DNA from: an uncultured Treponema sp.
GTDB taxonomy: Bacteria > Spirochaetota > Spirochaetia > Treponematales > Treponemataceae
DNA: 45,897 nucleotides
Reading direction: 5' to 3'
Assembly (NCBI GenBank): GCA_946532115.1
Contig: CAMNBC010000005.1
Span: 1 to 45,897 of the forward strand
This document shows positions 1 to 7,202 of this stretch, one piece after another. The notes under the pieces were generated by a model. That model was not told the DNA's origin. It worked only from the letters and a program-made list of their open reading frames with translations, and ran no database searches. Position 1 is the stretch's first letter. Every line of letters starts with the position of its first letter. The translations under genes and the position numbers were made by a program.

Positions 1-18
1 TAATAGTATAATTATTAT

Positions 19-125
19 GTAAGGTAAGGGAAGGGGAAACCCACGCCGATGAAAAATTATAGGCCCTTCACGGGATAAGTCAGAAATGGCGCAGGGAAGT
101 TGGGTTTCCTCCTCTCAAATCTTAC
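19..125 (+). ncRNA. Structured non-coding leader transcript 1
   Basis: A -10 box TATAAT lies at 7-12; its -35 would be outside the window. The transcript would open with the TGTAAGGTAAGG leader seen before other genes here, but no credible reading frame follows. Bases 33-43 (GGGGAAACCCA) pair with 101-111 (TGGGTTTCCTC), closing a long stem with a small CCC/GGG hairpin inside. I do not recognise an RNA family. Confidence 0.3.
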
Positions 126-179
126 AGATAAAAAAATCGGTAAGTTGAAAACTTCTAAAAATTATTATATAATAATAAT

Positions 180-395
180 GTAAGGAAGGGGTAAGAGGAA
201 TCAGCGACACAAGCAGAGGTTGGAAACGCTCCTAAAGAAATTGTAGCTGGATGAAATCCTCAAATTCAGCGGAAGCAATTCACCCCAACTTATCCGATGC
301 GCAAAGAAATGGTTCAAGGAACTAGCGGCGCGGTACCAAATAGGCTAAATCCTGCGGACTAACCCAACAACTTCAACGAACGGAAAGTTGAAAAA
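180..395 (+). ncRNA. Structured non-coding transcript 2
   Basis: Promoter TTGAAA (145-150), 17 bp, TATAAT (168-173), then the TGTAAGGAAGG leader. About 200 bases follow without an ATG frame that has a ribosome site. GTTGG near 213 can pair with CCAAC near 286, and CAACTT near 368 with AAGTTG near 382. The next promoter (TTGAAA near 385, TAAAAT near 409) starts the winged-helix gene. One frame is open if TGA is read as Trp but has no start codon, so I prefer an RNA. Confidence 0.25.
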
Positions 396-491
396 TCAAA
401 AAAATCATGATAAAATATATATGTAAGATAAGGAAAGGAAACCTTACGAACTCCGTAGAAAAAAAATAGAAAAGGAAAGGTGATTAAAACT

Positions 492-821
492 ATGGAAAAC
501 AAGATGACTCTGACTGACCGCATCAACGCTATCGACTTCGCTACTATCTCTGAAGATGACTTCGCATTCCTGAAGGAGCGCGCTCTGAAGTCCGTCCGTA
601 AGGGTGGAAAGCCGGCGGTTCGGAAGCCGAGCAAGGCTCATGAAGCCCTGGTCGCAATGATTCCGCAGGTGGATGCGTTCCTGGCTGACAATGACCAGAT
701 CTGCGCTGATGACCTGGGTATCTCCCCGCAGAGAATGACTGCGCTGGCTAAGGTCGCTGGCCTGGTAAAGGTTGACGGCACTGGCAAGGGCAAGGTCAAG
801 GTTGCCTACACTCGGGCCTAG
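492..821 (+). CDS. Small winged-helix DNA-binding protein (family member 1)
   Basis: 109-aa protein. The N-terminus is closely related to the leftward protein at 8016-8357: both have TERIN/TDRIN near residue 8, then D-x-DF, ERALKSVRKG and AVRKPSK. The C-terminal half has a helix-turn-helix pattern (DDLGISPQRMTALAKVAGLV) followed by a basic wing ending in VAYTRA. I start at ATG 492, preceded by GGAAAGGTGA; GTG 480 is in frame but lacks a site. Stop is TAG, and a strong terminator follows. The role is likely a sequence-specific regulator, one of five related small proteins in the window. Homology is from motif reading, not a search. Confidence 0.75.
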   Translation: MENKMTLTDRINAIDFATISEDDFAFLKERALKSVRKGGKPAVRKPSKAHEALVAMIPQVDAFLADNDQICADDLGISPQRMTALAKVAGLVKVDGTGKGKVKVAYTRA

Positions 822-836
822 TCCTGAGTTCCAAAT

Positions 837-866
837 AAGGGCCGGCGAAAGCCGCCCCTTTTATTT
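837..866 (+). terminator. Rho-independent terminator
   Basis: AAGGGCCGGC-gaaa-GCCGCCCCTT stem followed by TTTATTTTTT, directly after the winged-helix gene. Confidence 0.9.
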
Positions 867-911
867 TTTATAAAAATTATGGTATAATTATATTGTAGAA
901 GGGAAAAGTTT

Positions 912-1040
912 ATGAGATTGATTGATATAGCAGATGCTTTTGTGGCAATTGGGCAAGTGATTATGGTAGTTGGATTTTTCGCATTTATGTTTGGATTTTT
1001 GATGATGATTTGTGGTTGGATGATTGGGCATATTATATGA
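912..1040 (+). CDS. Small single-pass membrane peptide
   Basis: 42 residues, MRLIDIADAF then a hydrophobic stretch (VIMVVGFFAFMFGFLMMICG) long enough for one membrane helix. A TATAAT box lies near 890 and an AAGGGAAAAG site precedes the ATG. The TGA stop at 1038-1040 overlaps the next start as ATGA, the usual coupling arrangement, which suggests TGA is a stop here. If TGA were Trp it would add ten residues out of frame with the next gene. Function unknown. Confidence 0.55.
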   Translation: MRLIDIADAFVAIGQVIMVVGFFAFMFGFLMMICGWMIGHII

Positions 1041-1357
1041 GACCGATTGATGCGGATGCTTATTTAAAAAAAGTGTGTACATACAACGAAACGGGATGTG
1101 GTAGTTGTAAATTACAAACCAAGTGTCCTGTCGATGAGCCCACTATGGATGTAATGCCCATTAGATGGATACTTCTCAATGAAAAGGCCCCAGAGATTGA
1201 TGAAAGAGTGATCGTAATAACTCATGGCTATGATTATCATATCTGGGATTGTATGTCTAACAGAGGAGATGACTATTTTTGGGAAGATGAAGCAGGGTTA
1301 TATCACAATAAATATGAAGTTGTGGCTTGGTTACCTTTACCAAAGGTGGTATTATAA
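1037..1357 (+). CDS. MRPIDADA-type phage protein
   Basis: 106 aa starting MRPIDADAYLKKV, a hallmark of a small protein common in Clostridia phages and prophages, usually of unknown function. A cysteine cluster follows (ETGCGSCKLQTKC, residues about 17-30), possibly metal binding, then a beta-rich half ending VVAWLPLPKVVL. I start at ATG 1037, coupled by ATGA to the membrane peptide, rather than at the upstream ATG 1010, because the MRPIDADA start is the conserved one. Stop TAA. Confidence 0.75.
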   Translation: MRPIDADAYLKKVCTYNETGCGSCKLQTKCPVDEPTMDVMPIRWILLNEKAPEIDERVIVITHGYDYHIWDCMSNRGDDYFWEDEAGLYHNKYEVVAWLPLPKVVL

Positions 1358-1384
1358 GATTGGTTAATGCAGAAAGGAGAGACG

Positions 1385-1711
1385 ATGAGTGGTGATCAGA
1401 TGACATTTCCGAGTACATGGGAAGAATTTGAAAAAATATATGGTTTCACTGACACGGAAGAAATCTACACCAACGGATCGAGATTGATACAATCGTTCAG
1501 GGTGGAACAATGGTTGGAACATTTACAAACCGAACCTGTCAGACACGGGAAGTGGATATTTAATCCTAAAGATGGTATAGAAATGATGTTTACTTTGCCA
1601 AAATGCTCTGAATGCGGTGCAGAGTCGGCTGATGGTGGAAACTTTTGCCCAAACTGCGGAGCGAGGATGGATAAAGGAAGGGAAGATGATCATTATGAAA
1701 CCAACAGATAA
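1385..1711 (+). CDS. Zinc-ribbon phage protein
   Basis: 108 aa. The C-terminal half has RHGKWI, then CSECG and NFCPNCGARM, a two-CxxC zinc ribbon typical of small Bacillota phage proteins. The N-terminus (TFPSTWEEFEKIYGF) is also a common phage type. AAAGGAG at 1373-1379 sits six bases before ATG 1385; the earlier ATG 1367 lacks a site. It overlaps the next gene by about 25 bases in another frame. Role unknown; the ribbon suggests nucleic-acid or protein binding. Confidence 0.75.
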   Translation: MSGDQMTFPSTWEEFEKIYGFTDTEEIYTNGSRLIQSFRVEQWLEHLQTEPVRHGKWIFNPKDGIEMMFTLPKCSECGAESADGGNFCPNCGARMDKGREDDHYETNR

Positions 1712-2036
1712 ACAGTTAGCATCGGCTTTGCGCAAATATAACGAGATTATGTGGGATTTATGCAGAGAACATAATACGATCGGTACGAATCTTTCAGAAA
1801 ATACCGCAAACTGGAATCTTCGTGATATGGTAGCAGAATGTGATTACCAGCTTTCTACTTATTATGAAAGTGGCCATGTTAATTGTGATGAGCTGAAACA
1901 TGATGACTATAAGGCTTGGCGTTCGGAAACTGGAAAACTGAAACGGTTTATTGCGCATTGGGAACCTTATATTGACGAAATGGTTTGCGCCGAAGGGCAT
2001 TGCAGCAAATATGATAATGAAAAGAGAGGTAAGTAA
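1686..2036 (+). CDS. Hypothetical protein, charged and Trp-rich
   Basis: 116 aa from ATG 1686 (MIIMKPTDKQLASALRK); ATG 1695 is also possible. The GGAAGGGAAG run just upstream serves either start. Several conserved-looking Trp residues (IMWDL, TANWNL, HWEPYIDEM) and a Cys/His pair near the end (CAEGHC). No family recognised. Stop TAA, followed within three bases by the next ATG, so it is probably cotranscribed with its neighbours. Confidence 0.6.
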   Translation: MIIMKPTDKQLASALRKYNEIMWDLCREHNTIGTNLSENTANWNLRDMVAECDYQLSTYYESGHVNCDELKHDDYKAWRSETGKLKRFIAHWEPYIDEMVCAEGHCSKYDNEKRGK

Positions 2037-2039
2037 ATA

Positions 2040-2273
2040 ATGTATCCTGTATTCGCTAGAGTTAAGTATCTTGGAATTGAAAACGAAACAAAAACTGATG
2101 ACCTCTGGTTTTTTGCAAGTAATTATAGCGATGCCGCAAGCCGAATCGAAAAGTATTTTGGTGGAGATCTTCTGGGTTTCAGTATCTATATGTTTGAAAC
2201 GAATGATTTCTTGTATCAAGCCGATATGTTTAATATGGAAATGGAAGCTAAGAGGACTCTTGGTATCTATTAA
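2040..2273 (+). CDS. Hypothetical small protein
   Basis: 77 aa, MYPVFARVKYLGI, an alternating beta pattern followed by a short helix and an acidic, aromatic C-terminal half. GAGAGGTAAG precedes the ATG. The stop TAA at 2271-2273 overlaps the next ATG (TAATG). Not recognised. Confidence 0.6.
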   Translation: MYPVFARVKYLGIENETKTDDLWFFASNYSDAASRIEKYFGGDLLGFSIYMFETNDFLYQADMFNMEMEAKRTLGIY

Positions 2274-2356
2274 TGAATGAAACTCTGATTTTTATCTATA
2301 AATTGATACCTATTGTTGCAGTAGTGCTAGTTATATATGGAATGACTTTAGATTAA
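2273..2356 (+). CDS. 27-residue membrane peptide
   Basis: MNETLIFIYKL followed by IPIVAVVLVIYGMTL, one membrane helix. It starts in TAATG overlap with the previous gene and ends TAA two bases before the next ATG. The tight packing supports translation despite the small size. Confidence 0.45.
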   Translation: MNETLIFIYKLIPIVAVVLVIYGMTLD

Positions 2357-2357
2357 T

Positions 2358-2648
2358 ATGGATATGAGTAGGCTCTGGGCGCAGAGGGCAATGTATGAAA
2401 CGGCGCAAAAAACTGAAGAAGAAGCCATTAGAAATAGATTGTCGGCATACGATAAATTAGAGAGCATGGTATGGGAGACGGTATATAATTTTACGGACCG
2501 TGAACCAGAAAAAATGCTTGGAAAACATCTGTTTTTGGAAGATGATGGCAAGGTCGTGGTAATGTTTCTGTACCGTAAAAACTGAGATGAATCGGAGCAT
2601 ATTGCTATTGAAATTGATATAAAAAATAACAAAATTCGTTATATTTAA
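2358..2648 (+). CDS. Hypothetical protein with a TGA-Trp codon
   Basis: Reading the TGA at 2583-2585 as Trp gives 96 aa instead of 75. The extension (DESEHIAIEIDIKNNKIRYI) has an alternating strand pattern continuing the preceding VVVMFLYRKN strand, and ends at TAA just before a terminator. If TGA were the stop, an unexplained 60-base gap would remain. N-terminus MDMSRLWAQRAMYETAQ is helical. Function unknown. The recoding call is inference from sequence character. Confidence 0.55.
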
Positions 2649-2650
2649 TT

Positions 2651-2706
2651 GGTTTGCGCTGCTTGCTTAACCCGAACGGAAGAGCCTGGAGCGCAAACCT
2701 TTTTTA
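2651..2706 (+). terminator. Terminator with large loop
   Basis: GGTTTGCGC (2651-2659) pairs with GCGCAAACC (2691-2699), followed by TTTTTTT. Confidence 0.8.
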
Positions 2707-2765
2707 TATAGTTCATCTGGATTTTTATAATAAAAATAAATTGACCGTCTAAACGAGAAGACGGT

Positions 2766-2794
2766 TTTACATTACCAAAAATATATGGTATAAT
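2766..2794 (+). promoter_or_regulatory. Sigma-70-type promoter
   Basis: TTTACA (2766-2771), 17 bp, TATAAT (2789-2794). It follows a short hairpin (ACCGTCT / AGACGGT) near 2742-2765 that may be a second terminator. Confidence 0.7.
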
Positions 2795-2800
2795 ATATTA

Positions 2801-2915
2801 GAAATAATATAGTTCCAACGAGCTAAGCCCGGAGGGATTAGCGAAATTGGAGCGGTTTATCCCGAGCGTAGCGAGGAGATAAATCCGCATAGCGCCTTTG
2901 GCGCAGAGGAGAATT
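2801..2915 (+). ncRNA. Structured 5' leader
   Basis: About 115 bases between promoter and start codon with several stems: GCTAA/TTAGC, GCGGTTTAT pairing with ATAAATCCGC, and AGCGC-ctttg-GCGC immediately before the AGAGGAG site. The last stem could control access to the ribosome site. No known riboswitch class recognised. Confidence 0.4.
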
Positions 2916-2919
2916 GGAA

Positions 2920-3162
2920 ATGGCAATTAGAAAAGATATAGAAGATCTAACCGCTTCGGAAGTACAGCGATTTAGAGAAGAGTTATTAACCCCAGAGGAA
3001 TTAGCGCAGATTAAAGAAGATGTAATGGCGTTCTGCATTATTGAGATTCGTAAGTTCTGCGGGGAAGATATTTTTGAAAGAAAGAATGAAGAGTTGAAAG
3101 CTAAGGGTTTTGATAAAAAGAAAATGAAAGCGAGATTAACTCAAAATGGAAAAAAGAAATAA
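2920..3162 (+). CDS. Small basic helical protein
   Basis: 80 aa, MAIRKDIEDLTASEVQRF, strongly charged and helical, ending in a lysine-rich tail. AGAGGAG lies eight bases before ATG 2920; an in-frame TTG at 2914 is unlikely. It overlaps the next gene by 17 bases. Function unknown; the basic tail suggests nucleic-acid contact. Confidence 0.6.
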   Translation: MAIRKDIEDLTASEVQRFREELLTPEELAQIKEDVMAFCIIEIRKFCGEDIFERKNEELKAKGFDKKKMKARLTQNGKKK

Positions 3163-3409
3163 AAGAATAGTAATGCTTGACTATGCGGGGAAGCCTATCG
3201 ACTTATTCGGCAGCATAGAGGAGGCCTGCGCGCAAACCGGTTTTTCAGTAGAAGCTATAAATCGTTGTTTAAGATCTTCTGGATATAGTATTGGTAATCC
3301 CCCGAGGAAATTTAGATATGAGATCACTGCCGGCGAATTAAGGCAAGCCGCGCAAAGTAGAAGGAATAAGAAACTAAAAGAGAAATTGGAAAAAGAGTGG
3401 AAAATGTAA
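3146..3409 (+). CDS. NUMOD1-like DNA-binding protein
   Basis: 87 aa. Residues about 11-55 fit the NUMOD1-like pattern of modular DNA-binding domains in phage homing endonucleases: GKPIDLFGSIEEACAQTGFS, a helix, CLRSSGYSIG, then RKFRYE. No nuclease domain is present, so it is a free-standing DNA-binding module or a remnant. A basic coiled tail ends it. The start overlaps the preceding gene. The ATGTTTT/AAAACAT inverted repeat after the stop may be a weak terminator. Confidence 0.6.
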   Translation: MEKRNKRIVMLDYAGKPIDLFGSIEEACAQTGFSVEAINRCLRSSGYSIGNPPRKFRYEITAGELRQAAQSRRNKKLKEKLEKEWKM

Positions 3410-3477
3410 TGTTTTGGGTAAAACATGATAGTTTTTAGCGCAAACCCTTTATAAAAATTGAGAGGAGTAAAAGTATC

Positions 3478-3516
3478 ATGTTTTTTTGGGTAATGTATAT
3501 ATATAGACTTACCTAA
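3478..3516 (+). CDS. Possible 12-residue leader peptide
   Basis: GAGAGGAG lies about ten bases before an ATG that codes MFFWVMYIYRLT and stops at TAA. It sits just upstream of the TGA-containing gene. It has a good ribosome site but could be chance. Confidence 0.3.
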   Translation: MFFWVMYIYRLT

Positions 3517-3542
3517 AAATGCATTACATTTTAAATAAAAAT

Positions 3543-4241
3543 ATGGTTAAATTAAATAAAAAATATAGCGGGAAAGAGTTAGCAGAAGAACTATTTAACA
3601 TATCTGCTGGAACATTTAGAAATCAGAAACAGAAATATCTTGATTATATGTCAGAATTTTATGAATGACATATGGAAGGTAGTAAATATGTTCTTACTAA
3701 AGAATTAAAAGAATATATACCTAAAGCAAAAGGACGTAAGTCTACAAAAGAACAAACCTCTAATGATTATGAACATGCTGTGTATGAGCTACTCGTTGTT
3801 GAACCTTGGAATACCGGGGCAGGTATAGCCAGAGATATTACTTTTGGAAATCAATATATGGCTACAACATATCATCATAGTCCGAGAACTGCTTATAATT
3901 ATATATTACCTATCACTAAAGAAAAATATGATATTGTTGATAGACGTTGGAGAGCTTCTGTTGGTGGATCATATGAAGATATGAGCGATGATGAAATTCG
4001 AGAATGAAAAGGTTTGATGAACGCTTGCTTTGGTAATAATAGAGATATATCGTTAGAGCAGGACCTTGCAATTATGAAAGATATGGGAGATATTTCTGAT
4101 AGTGAATATAAAGATACTCTTGCAAAATTGAATGATAACAAATATCAAGCGGCTCTTGAGATGTGGGAGCTGAAATATGGATATAAACCTATTAGAGTTA
4201 ATAAATATGAACCGAAAATGATTGAATTTGCAGATGAGTAG
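3543..4241 (+). CDS. Recoded (TGA=Trp) hypothetical DNA-associated protein
   Basis: 232 aa with two in-frame TGAs (3666-3668 and 4005-4007). Reading both as Trp joins three segments that otherwise look like separate ORFs. The N-terminus (KYSGKELAEELFNISAGTFR) looks like a helix-turn-helix of a small initiator or regulator. ATG 3519 is an in-frame alternative start; neither has a clear ribosome site. Stop TAG, then a strong terminator. Replication or control role is inference; no family recognised. Confidence 0.6.
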
Positions 4242-4376
4242 ATAGTTTATCCACATTGGTTTTCTAAAGATCGTATCGAATATGGATGAAGTATTTGAAA
4301 TTAGATAAAGTATCATGAATTTTTTCAGAAGGTTTTTCCTAAAAAAACATGACAAAAATTTCAGAAAAATGGTTTG

Positions 4377-4424
4377 AAAAATTAACATCACTATGGGTTA
4401 AAAAAATGTTAATTTTTTACTAGG
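4377..4424 (+). terminator. Rho-independent terminator
   Basis: Perfect 12-bp stem AAAAATTAACAT (4377-4388) / ATGTTAATTTTT (4406-4417) with a T run. Confidence 0.8.
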
Positions 4425-4734
4425 GAAAATGATAAGGAATGGTGAGGGGTGGTGCCGGCCGGGCCTAGCCTATATGGGGTTCATTTTAAAAATCGGAGTC
4501 ACGACCATTCCCGGGGGCCCTCCTGCACAAAATCCCGGTTCAAAATCTCCGGGGTACCCCTAGCCGCACCCATCGCATGGATCTAGCAAAATCTCATTTG
4601 AAAATCCCGAGAGGAGATTTCCATATTTCGATTCAAAAATCATTCAAAAGTTAGTTCATATTGCCTTCTGCTTCTGAATATAAAAACTTTGTGAAAATTT
4701 TCACAAGTTTGACACTAGATAAAAAATATATTAC
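4425..4734. other. Non-coding stretch with G+C-rich palindrome cluster and an operator
   Basis: No gene seen. Bases 4450-4580 are much richer in G+C than the surroundings and hold several six-base palindromes (GCCGGC, CCCGGG, GGGCCC, GGTACC). A T-arm-like CGGTTCAAAATC occurs near 4533 but no cloverleaf forms. TTGTGAAAATTTTCACAA (4689-4706) is a perfect 18-bp palindrome matching other operator-like sites downstream. Confidence 0.4.
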
Positions 4735-4763
4735 TTGCATATAATAAAAATATATTGTATAAT
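4735..4763 (+). promoter_or_regulatory. Promoter of the 4796 gene
   Basis: TTGCAT (4735-4740), 17 bp, TATAAT (4758-4763), then the recurring TGTAAGGAAAGATAAGG leader. A TTGACA with an operator lies just upstream. Confidence 0.7.
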
Positions 4764-4795
4764 AATAATGTAAGGAAAGATAAGGTGGTACGGTA

Positions 4796-5296
4796 ATGAC
4801 AGATATTAGAGTATATAGTTACAAAGAAGGCTGGGCCAAACAGATCGATGAGCTTCTGGGTTTTGGTATTAATCGCAATGATATAGAAGGTGTTTTTCAT
4901 GATGTCGTAGTGGAACGGGAGCGCGTGTATCAGCAGGAGTATTTGCGCAAGGAGGCTCAACGAGAGGTATCTGCTATTGCTGAGCAGTATATGAAGGATC
5001 GCTATGGCGACGCGGCCGAGCGCAATTACTGTCAGAAAGACTATGACGCGTTGGCTATTATGCTTCTGGACCATATAGATAAAAGTATGGAAGAACTTCA
5101 GGAGCTGGAGAGCCAGGGTTACCGTAAGGTGGATGATTGGAGCGATGCGGAACTTGCGATGGATGGCATCCTTAGAGAGGATGGCGGCAACTCAGCTTGT
5201 AGCACCAATGAGGTTAGACGGCGTAGAGTACTGCCTAGCCGAGTCGCGCAGAACTCTCCTGAAAAGGTACTTGCGGATTTTGTAAAAAATCTGTAA
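4796..5296 (+). CDS. Hypothetical acidic helical protein
   Basis: 166 aa, MTDIRVYSYKEGWAKQ. Mostly helical and charged in the middle (coiled-coil tendency about residues 35-110), with a basic patch near the C-terminus (EVRRRRVLPSRVAQ). It has its own promoter and leader, the same architecture as the early array. Stop TAA, followed about 110 bases later by a terminator. Not recognised. Confidence 0.65.
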   Translation: MTDIRVYSYKEGWAKQIDELLGFGINRNDIEGVFHDVVVERERVYQQEYLRKEAQREVSAIAEQYMKDRYGDAAERNYCQKDYDALAIMLLDHIDKSMEELQELESQGYRKVDDWSDAELAMDGILREDGGNSACSTNEVRRRRVLPSRVAQNSPEKVLADFVKNL

Positions 5297-5404
5297 AGAG
5301 AAAATTTACAAAGGGTGAAGTGAGTATCGTTTAACTTGGTTTGACTTCGGAGTATTTAGTTGTGGTTTCTCCGAGGTTAATATATTTACCTTTCTTTTGG
5401 AATA

Positions 5405-5447
5405 AGGGTAGCGGTAAAACTTGTTTTTACTGCGCCCTCTTTTTTTA
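5405..5447 (+). terminator. Bulged terminator, possibly bidirectional
   Basis: AGGGTAGCGGTAAAA pairs with TTTTACTGCGCCCT with one bulge, then TTTTTTT. On the other strand the hairpin is followed by TTATTCC, so it may also end the leftward transcript from about 5530. Confidence 0.75.
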
Positions 5448-5571
5448 TGGATAAATGATATGCGCTTCTGGATTAAACCGATCGGTATTATTAAAAAGGA
5501 CTCGTTCGGCCAGAAGGGTCCCCCCATAATAATTATACTATATTTTAAATAAATAATCAACTTTGTGAAAA
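5448..5571 (-). ncRNA. Possible leftward short RNA
   Basis: A minus promoter (TTGATT, 17 bp, TATAAT; about 5530-5560) is overlapped by an operator-like TTGTGAAAAAATTCAC. It would give an RNA of roughly 125 bases ending at the 5405-5447 hairpin. A stem CTTCTGG/CCAGAAG encloses the palindrome CCGATCGG. The open frame inside starts at the transcript end without a ribosome site and looks non-coding. Confidence 0.3.
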
Positions 5572-5745
5572 AATTCACATATATATAATATATATCCCAT
5601 TATATTATAACATATTTTATTATTTTTGTCAATTTTGCGGCCGGAATAGTTGGAAATCCAAGGAATTTGTGAAAAAATTCACAAAATTGACAATTTTTTA
5701 AATATATGTTATAATAAAATGGGGATTATATATATAATATGACAA
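5572..5745. repeat. Mirror-image divergent twin promoters (imperfect inverted repeat)
   Basis: The right arm has TTGACA (5687-5692), 17 bp, TATAAT (5710-5715), then AATGGGGATTATATATA. The left arm read on the minus strand has TTGACA near 5630, TATAAT near 5605, then AATGGGATATATATTATA. The arms match over about 55 bases. The centre (5640-5685) holds AGTTGGAAATCCAA and the operator TTGTGAAAAAATTCACAA. Confidence 0.65.
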
Positions 5746-5775
5746 ATTTTTATAAAAAATTGTTGTTTTTTTTAT
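5722..5775 (+). ncRNA. Very short transcript, promoter to terminator
   Basis: The rightward twin promoter is followed within about 50 bases by CAAATTTTT-tata-AAAAATTG and TTGTTTTTTTT, a terminator. Only a 7-codon frame fits between. A tiny RNA or attenuated transcript is likely. Confidence 0.4.
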
Positions 5776-6225
5776 ATTATAACAAAATTTTTTAATAAAA
5801 TAAAGTAATTTTGCGAAAAAACTAGCGCGATATGATTGGTTTCGCAAGCTCAACCAATCGGAAAGGCGGTTTGTGAAAATTTTCACAAATAGATGCGAGA
5901 AAAACCGATCGGCATAAGGGTGTTTTTAGGAAAATTTTAGCGCGATATGAGGGCCACTTTTGCGAGCAAAAAAATCGCATATGCTAGTGCCGGCCGGAAA
6001 AACGGCCCAAGCCTAGCGCCCTCGGGCCGGTAAGCGCTTTCAGGAAAATGCAAAATTTTTCACTTTTTGTGCAATTCGCGCAGACTTTTTTCAGAAACTG
6101 TTTCCTTCGCAAAATCTCGTCGCTGCGGCAGTCAGCGACGAGTTCAGCAGTACTAAACTTTTTGTTTAATTCTGCTAAACCAGGAGCGCAAAAGAAAAGT
6201 TTAGCAGGGCTAAACTTTCTGTTCA
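5776..6225. other. Gene-free operator-rich region
   Basis: No gene seen. It contains TTGTGAAAATTTTCACAA (5871-5888, perfect), two copies of TAGCGCGATATGA (near 5823 and 5939), GATTGGTT pairing with AACCAATC (5834-5860), and CCGATCGG near 5903. It also holds the hairpin CTCGTCGCTG/CAGCGACGAG (6116-6142) and GTTTAN-type palindromes at 6141-6158, 6164-6180 and 6199-6215 (GTTTAGCAGGGCTAAAC). Confidence 0.5.
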
Positions 6226-6579
6226 CTACTTGCGGTGAGCCGTGAGGGTGAGGGAGTAGCGTACCCCATCAATCTCGAAGTCTACCACGCGCTCGGGGTT
6301 CGTAACTTTTACGTTATCGTACCCTGCGAGAGCCTGCGCAACCGTGGTAATTACCGCCTGCTTGGTCGGGTTGTCCTTCTTGGTGCGCTTGGCGGTTCCG
6401 CTTGTCTTGCGCGTTGTGGCGTTCGCAAGTTTGCGCTGATTTTTCAGTTGTTCGGGAGTGAGATCCCACTCTTTCGCAATTCCGCGGTCAACGTCCGCGT
6501 CATCCTGAATCAGGGCGATTGCCTCTTCTCGCGTGCAACCGAGTGTCCGCATGTGGTGAGCGATAGTTTTTTCGTCCAT
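6226..6579 (-). CDS. Small basic early protein with UBA-like N-terminus
   Basis: 117 aa starting MDEKTIAHHMRTLGCTREEA. The N-terminal helices (CTREEAIALIQDDADVDRG) resemble a UBA/CUE-like fold. A basic linker (TTRKTSGTAKRTKKDN) and a C-terminal strand region (DFEIDGVRYSLTLTAHRK) follow. It is a paralogue of the 9093-9467 protein. ATG 6579 follows GAGAGG. Own promoter: -35 TTGACA 6628-6633, -10 TATACT 6605-6610. Stop TAG. Probably regulatory or DNA-binding; no exact family assigned. Confidence 0.7.
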   Translation of the reverse strand: MDEKTIAHHMRTLGCTREEAIALIQDDADVDRGIAKEWDLTPEQLKNQRKLANATTRKTSGTAKRTKKDNPTKQAVITTVAQALAGYDNVKVTNPERVVDFEIDGVRYSLTLTAHRK

Positions 6580-6672
6580 ACCATTTACCTCTCTTTCTAT
6601 AAATAGTATAGCAAATTTTTTTAAAATTGTCAACAGGGAAATTTAGGGGCGGATTTCTCCGCCCCGTAGGGC

Positions 6673-7017
6673 TTAAATCTTGGTGAAGTAAGCCTTTCCC
6701 TTGACCATCTCACGAGAGACGCGGATTTCCTTCCTCATCTTCGTGACGATTGCCGAGACCTTCTGCGGATTGGCTTCCGCCAGTTCCGGCACGAGAGCCT
6801 TAATCTCGGCAATGGTGTAGGACTGGCCGTCCTGCATAGCATCATAGATGCTATCAGCGATAGTAGCGTTGGCTACCTGCTTTGCAGTCGGCTTTGTGGA
6901 GCGAGACGCGTTCTTCTTCTCCAGAAGAGCCATCTCATGGCGCAGGAAGTCCTTGTCTTCATCATGCGCGTAAGCGAGAATGCGGTTGAAGTAGTCCATC
7001 TTAGTGAGTTTTTCCAT
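6673..7017 (-). CDS. Small winged-helix protein (family member 2)
   Basis: 114 aa. N-terminal helical region MEKLTKMDYFNRILAY; linker RSTKPTAKQVAN; C-terminal winged helix with AEANPQKVSAIVTKMRKEI as likely recognition helix and a wing ending MVKGKAYFTKI. Nearly identical over the last 60 residues to the 9552-9899 protein but with different synonymous codons. Promoter TTGACA 7070-7075 / TATACT 7047-7052. ATG follows AAGGTAAGGTGAT. Candidate repressor for the nearby palindromes. Confidence 0.75.
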   Translation of the reverse strand: MEKLTKMDYFNRILAYAHDEDKDFLRHEMALLEKKNASRSTKPTAKQVANATIADSIYDAMQDGQSYTIAEIKALVPELAEANPQKVSAIVTKMRKEIRVSREMVKGKAYFTKI

Positions 7018-7075
7018 GTGTATCACCTTACCTTTCTTACATACATAGTATAGCATGGAATGTGTAGGCTGTCAA

Positions 7076-7150
7076 GAGGTTTTTTGAGATTTTTTTCGGA
7101 CGTCTCCGAGGTCTCTCTCCCTCCCTCACCTTACAGATACATTATAGCGG
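7076..7150 (-). ncRNA. Non-coding leader unit upstream of 6673-7017
   Basis: A TATAAT at 7141-7146 (minus) with a weak TTGTACA upstream gives a leader CTGTAAGGTGAGGG without a gene; transcription would run into the next promoter. The same arrangement (TTGTACA, TATAAT, TGTAAGGTAAGGG) recurs near 9950-10050 before the paralogous gene. Confidence 0.3.
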
Positions 7151-7202
7151 ATAGGGTGTACAAAAAATACGCCACCCGCAAATTTTTGGGAGAAAACTTT
7201 TT

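Noticed and set aside
205-360. Recoded small ORF (VGNAPKEIVAGW-NPQIQRK frame)
   Set aside because: No start codon or ribosome site; it lies within a structured leader-type transcript. Kept as an RNA candidate.
4440-4580. Possible tRNA (GGTTCAAAATC T-arm-like motif, AGGGGTG/TACCCCT ends)
   Set aside because: The span is about 110 bases, the T-loop is too long and no D or anticodon arm forms.
5306-5578. 90-aa minus-strand ORF
   Set aside because: It spans a terminator hairpin and a promoter, has no ribosome site and biased composition.
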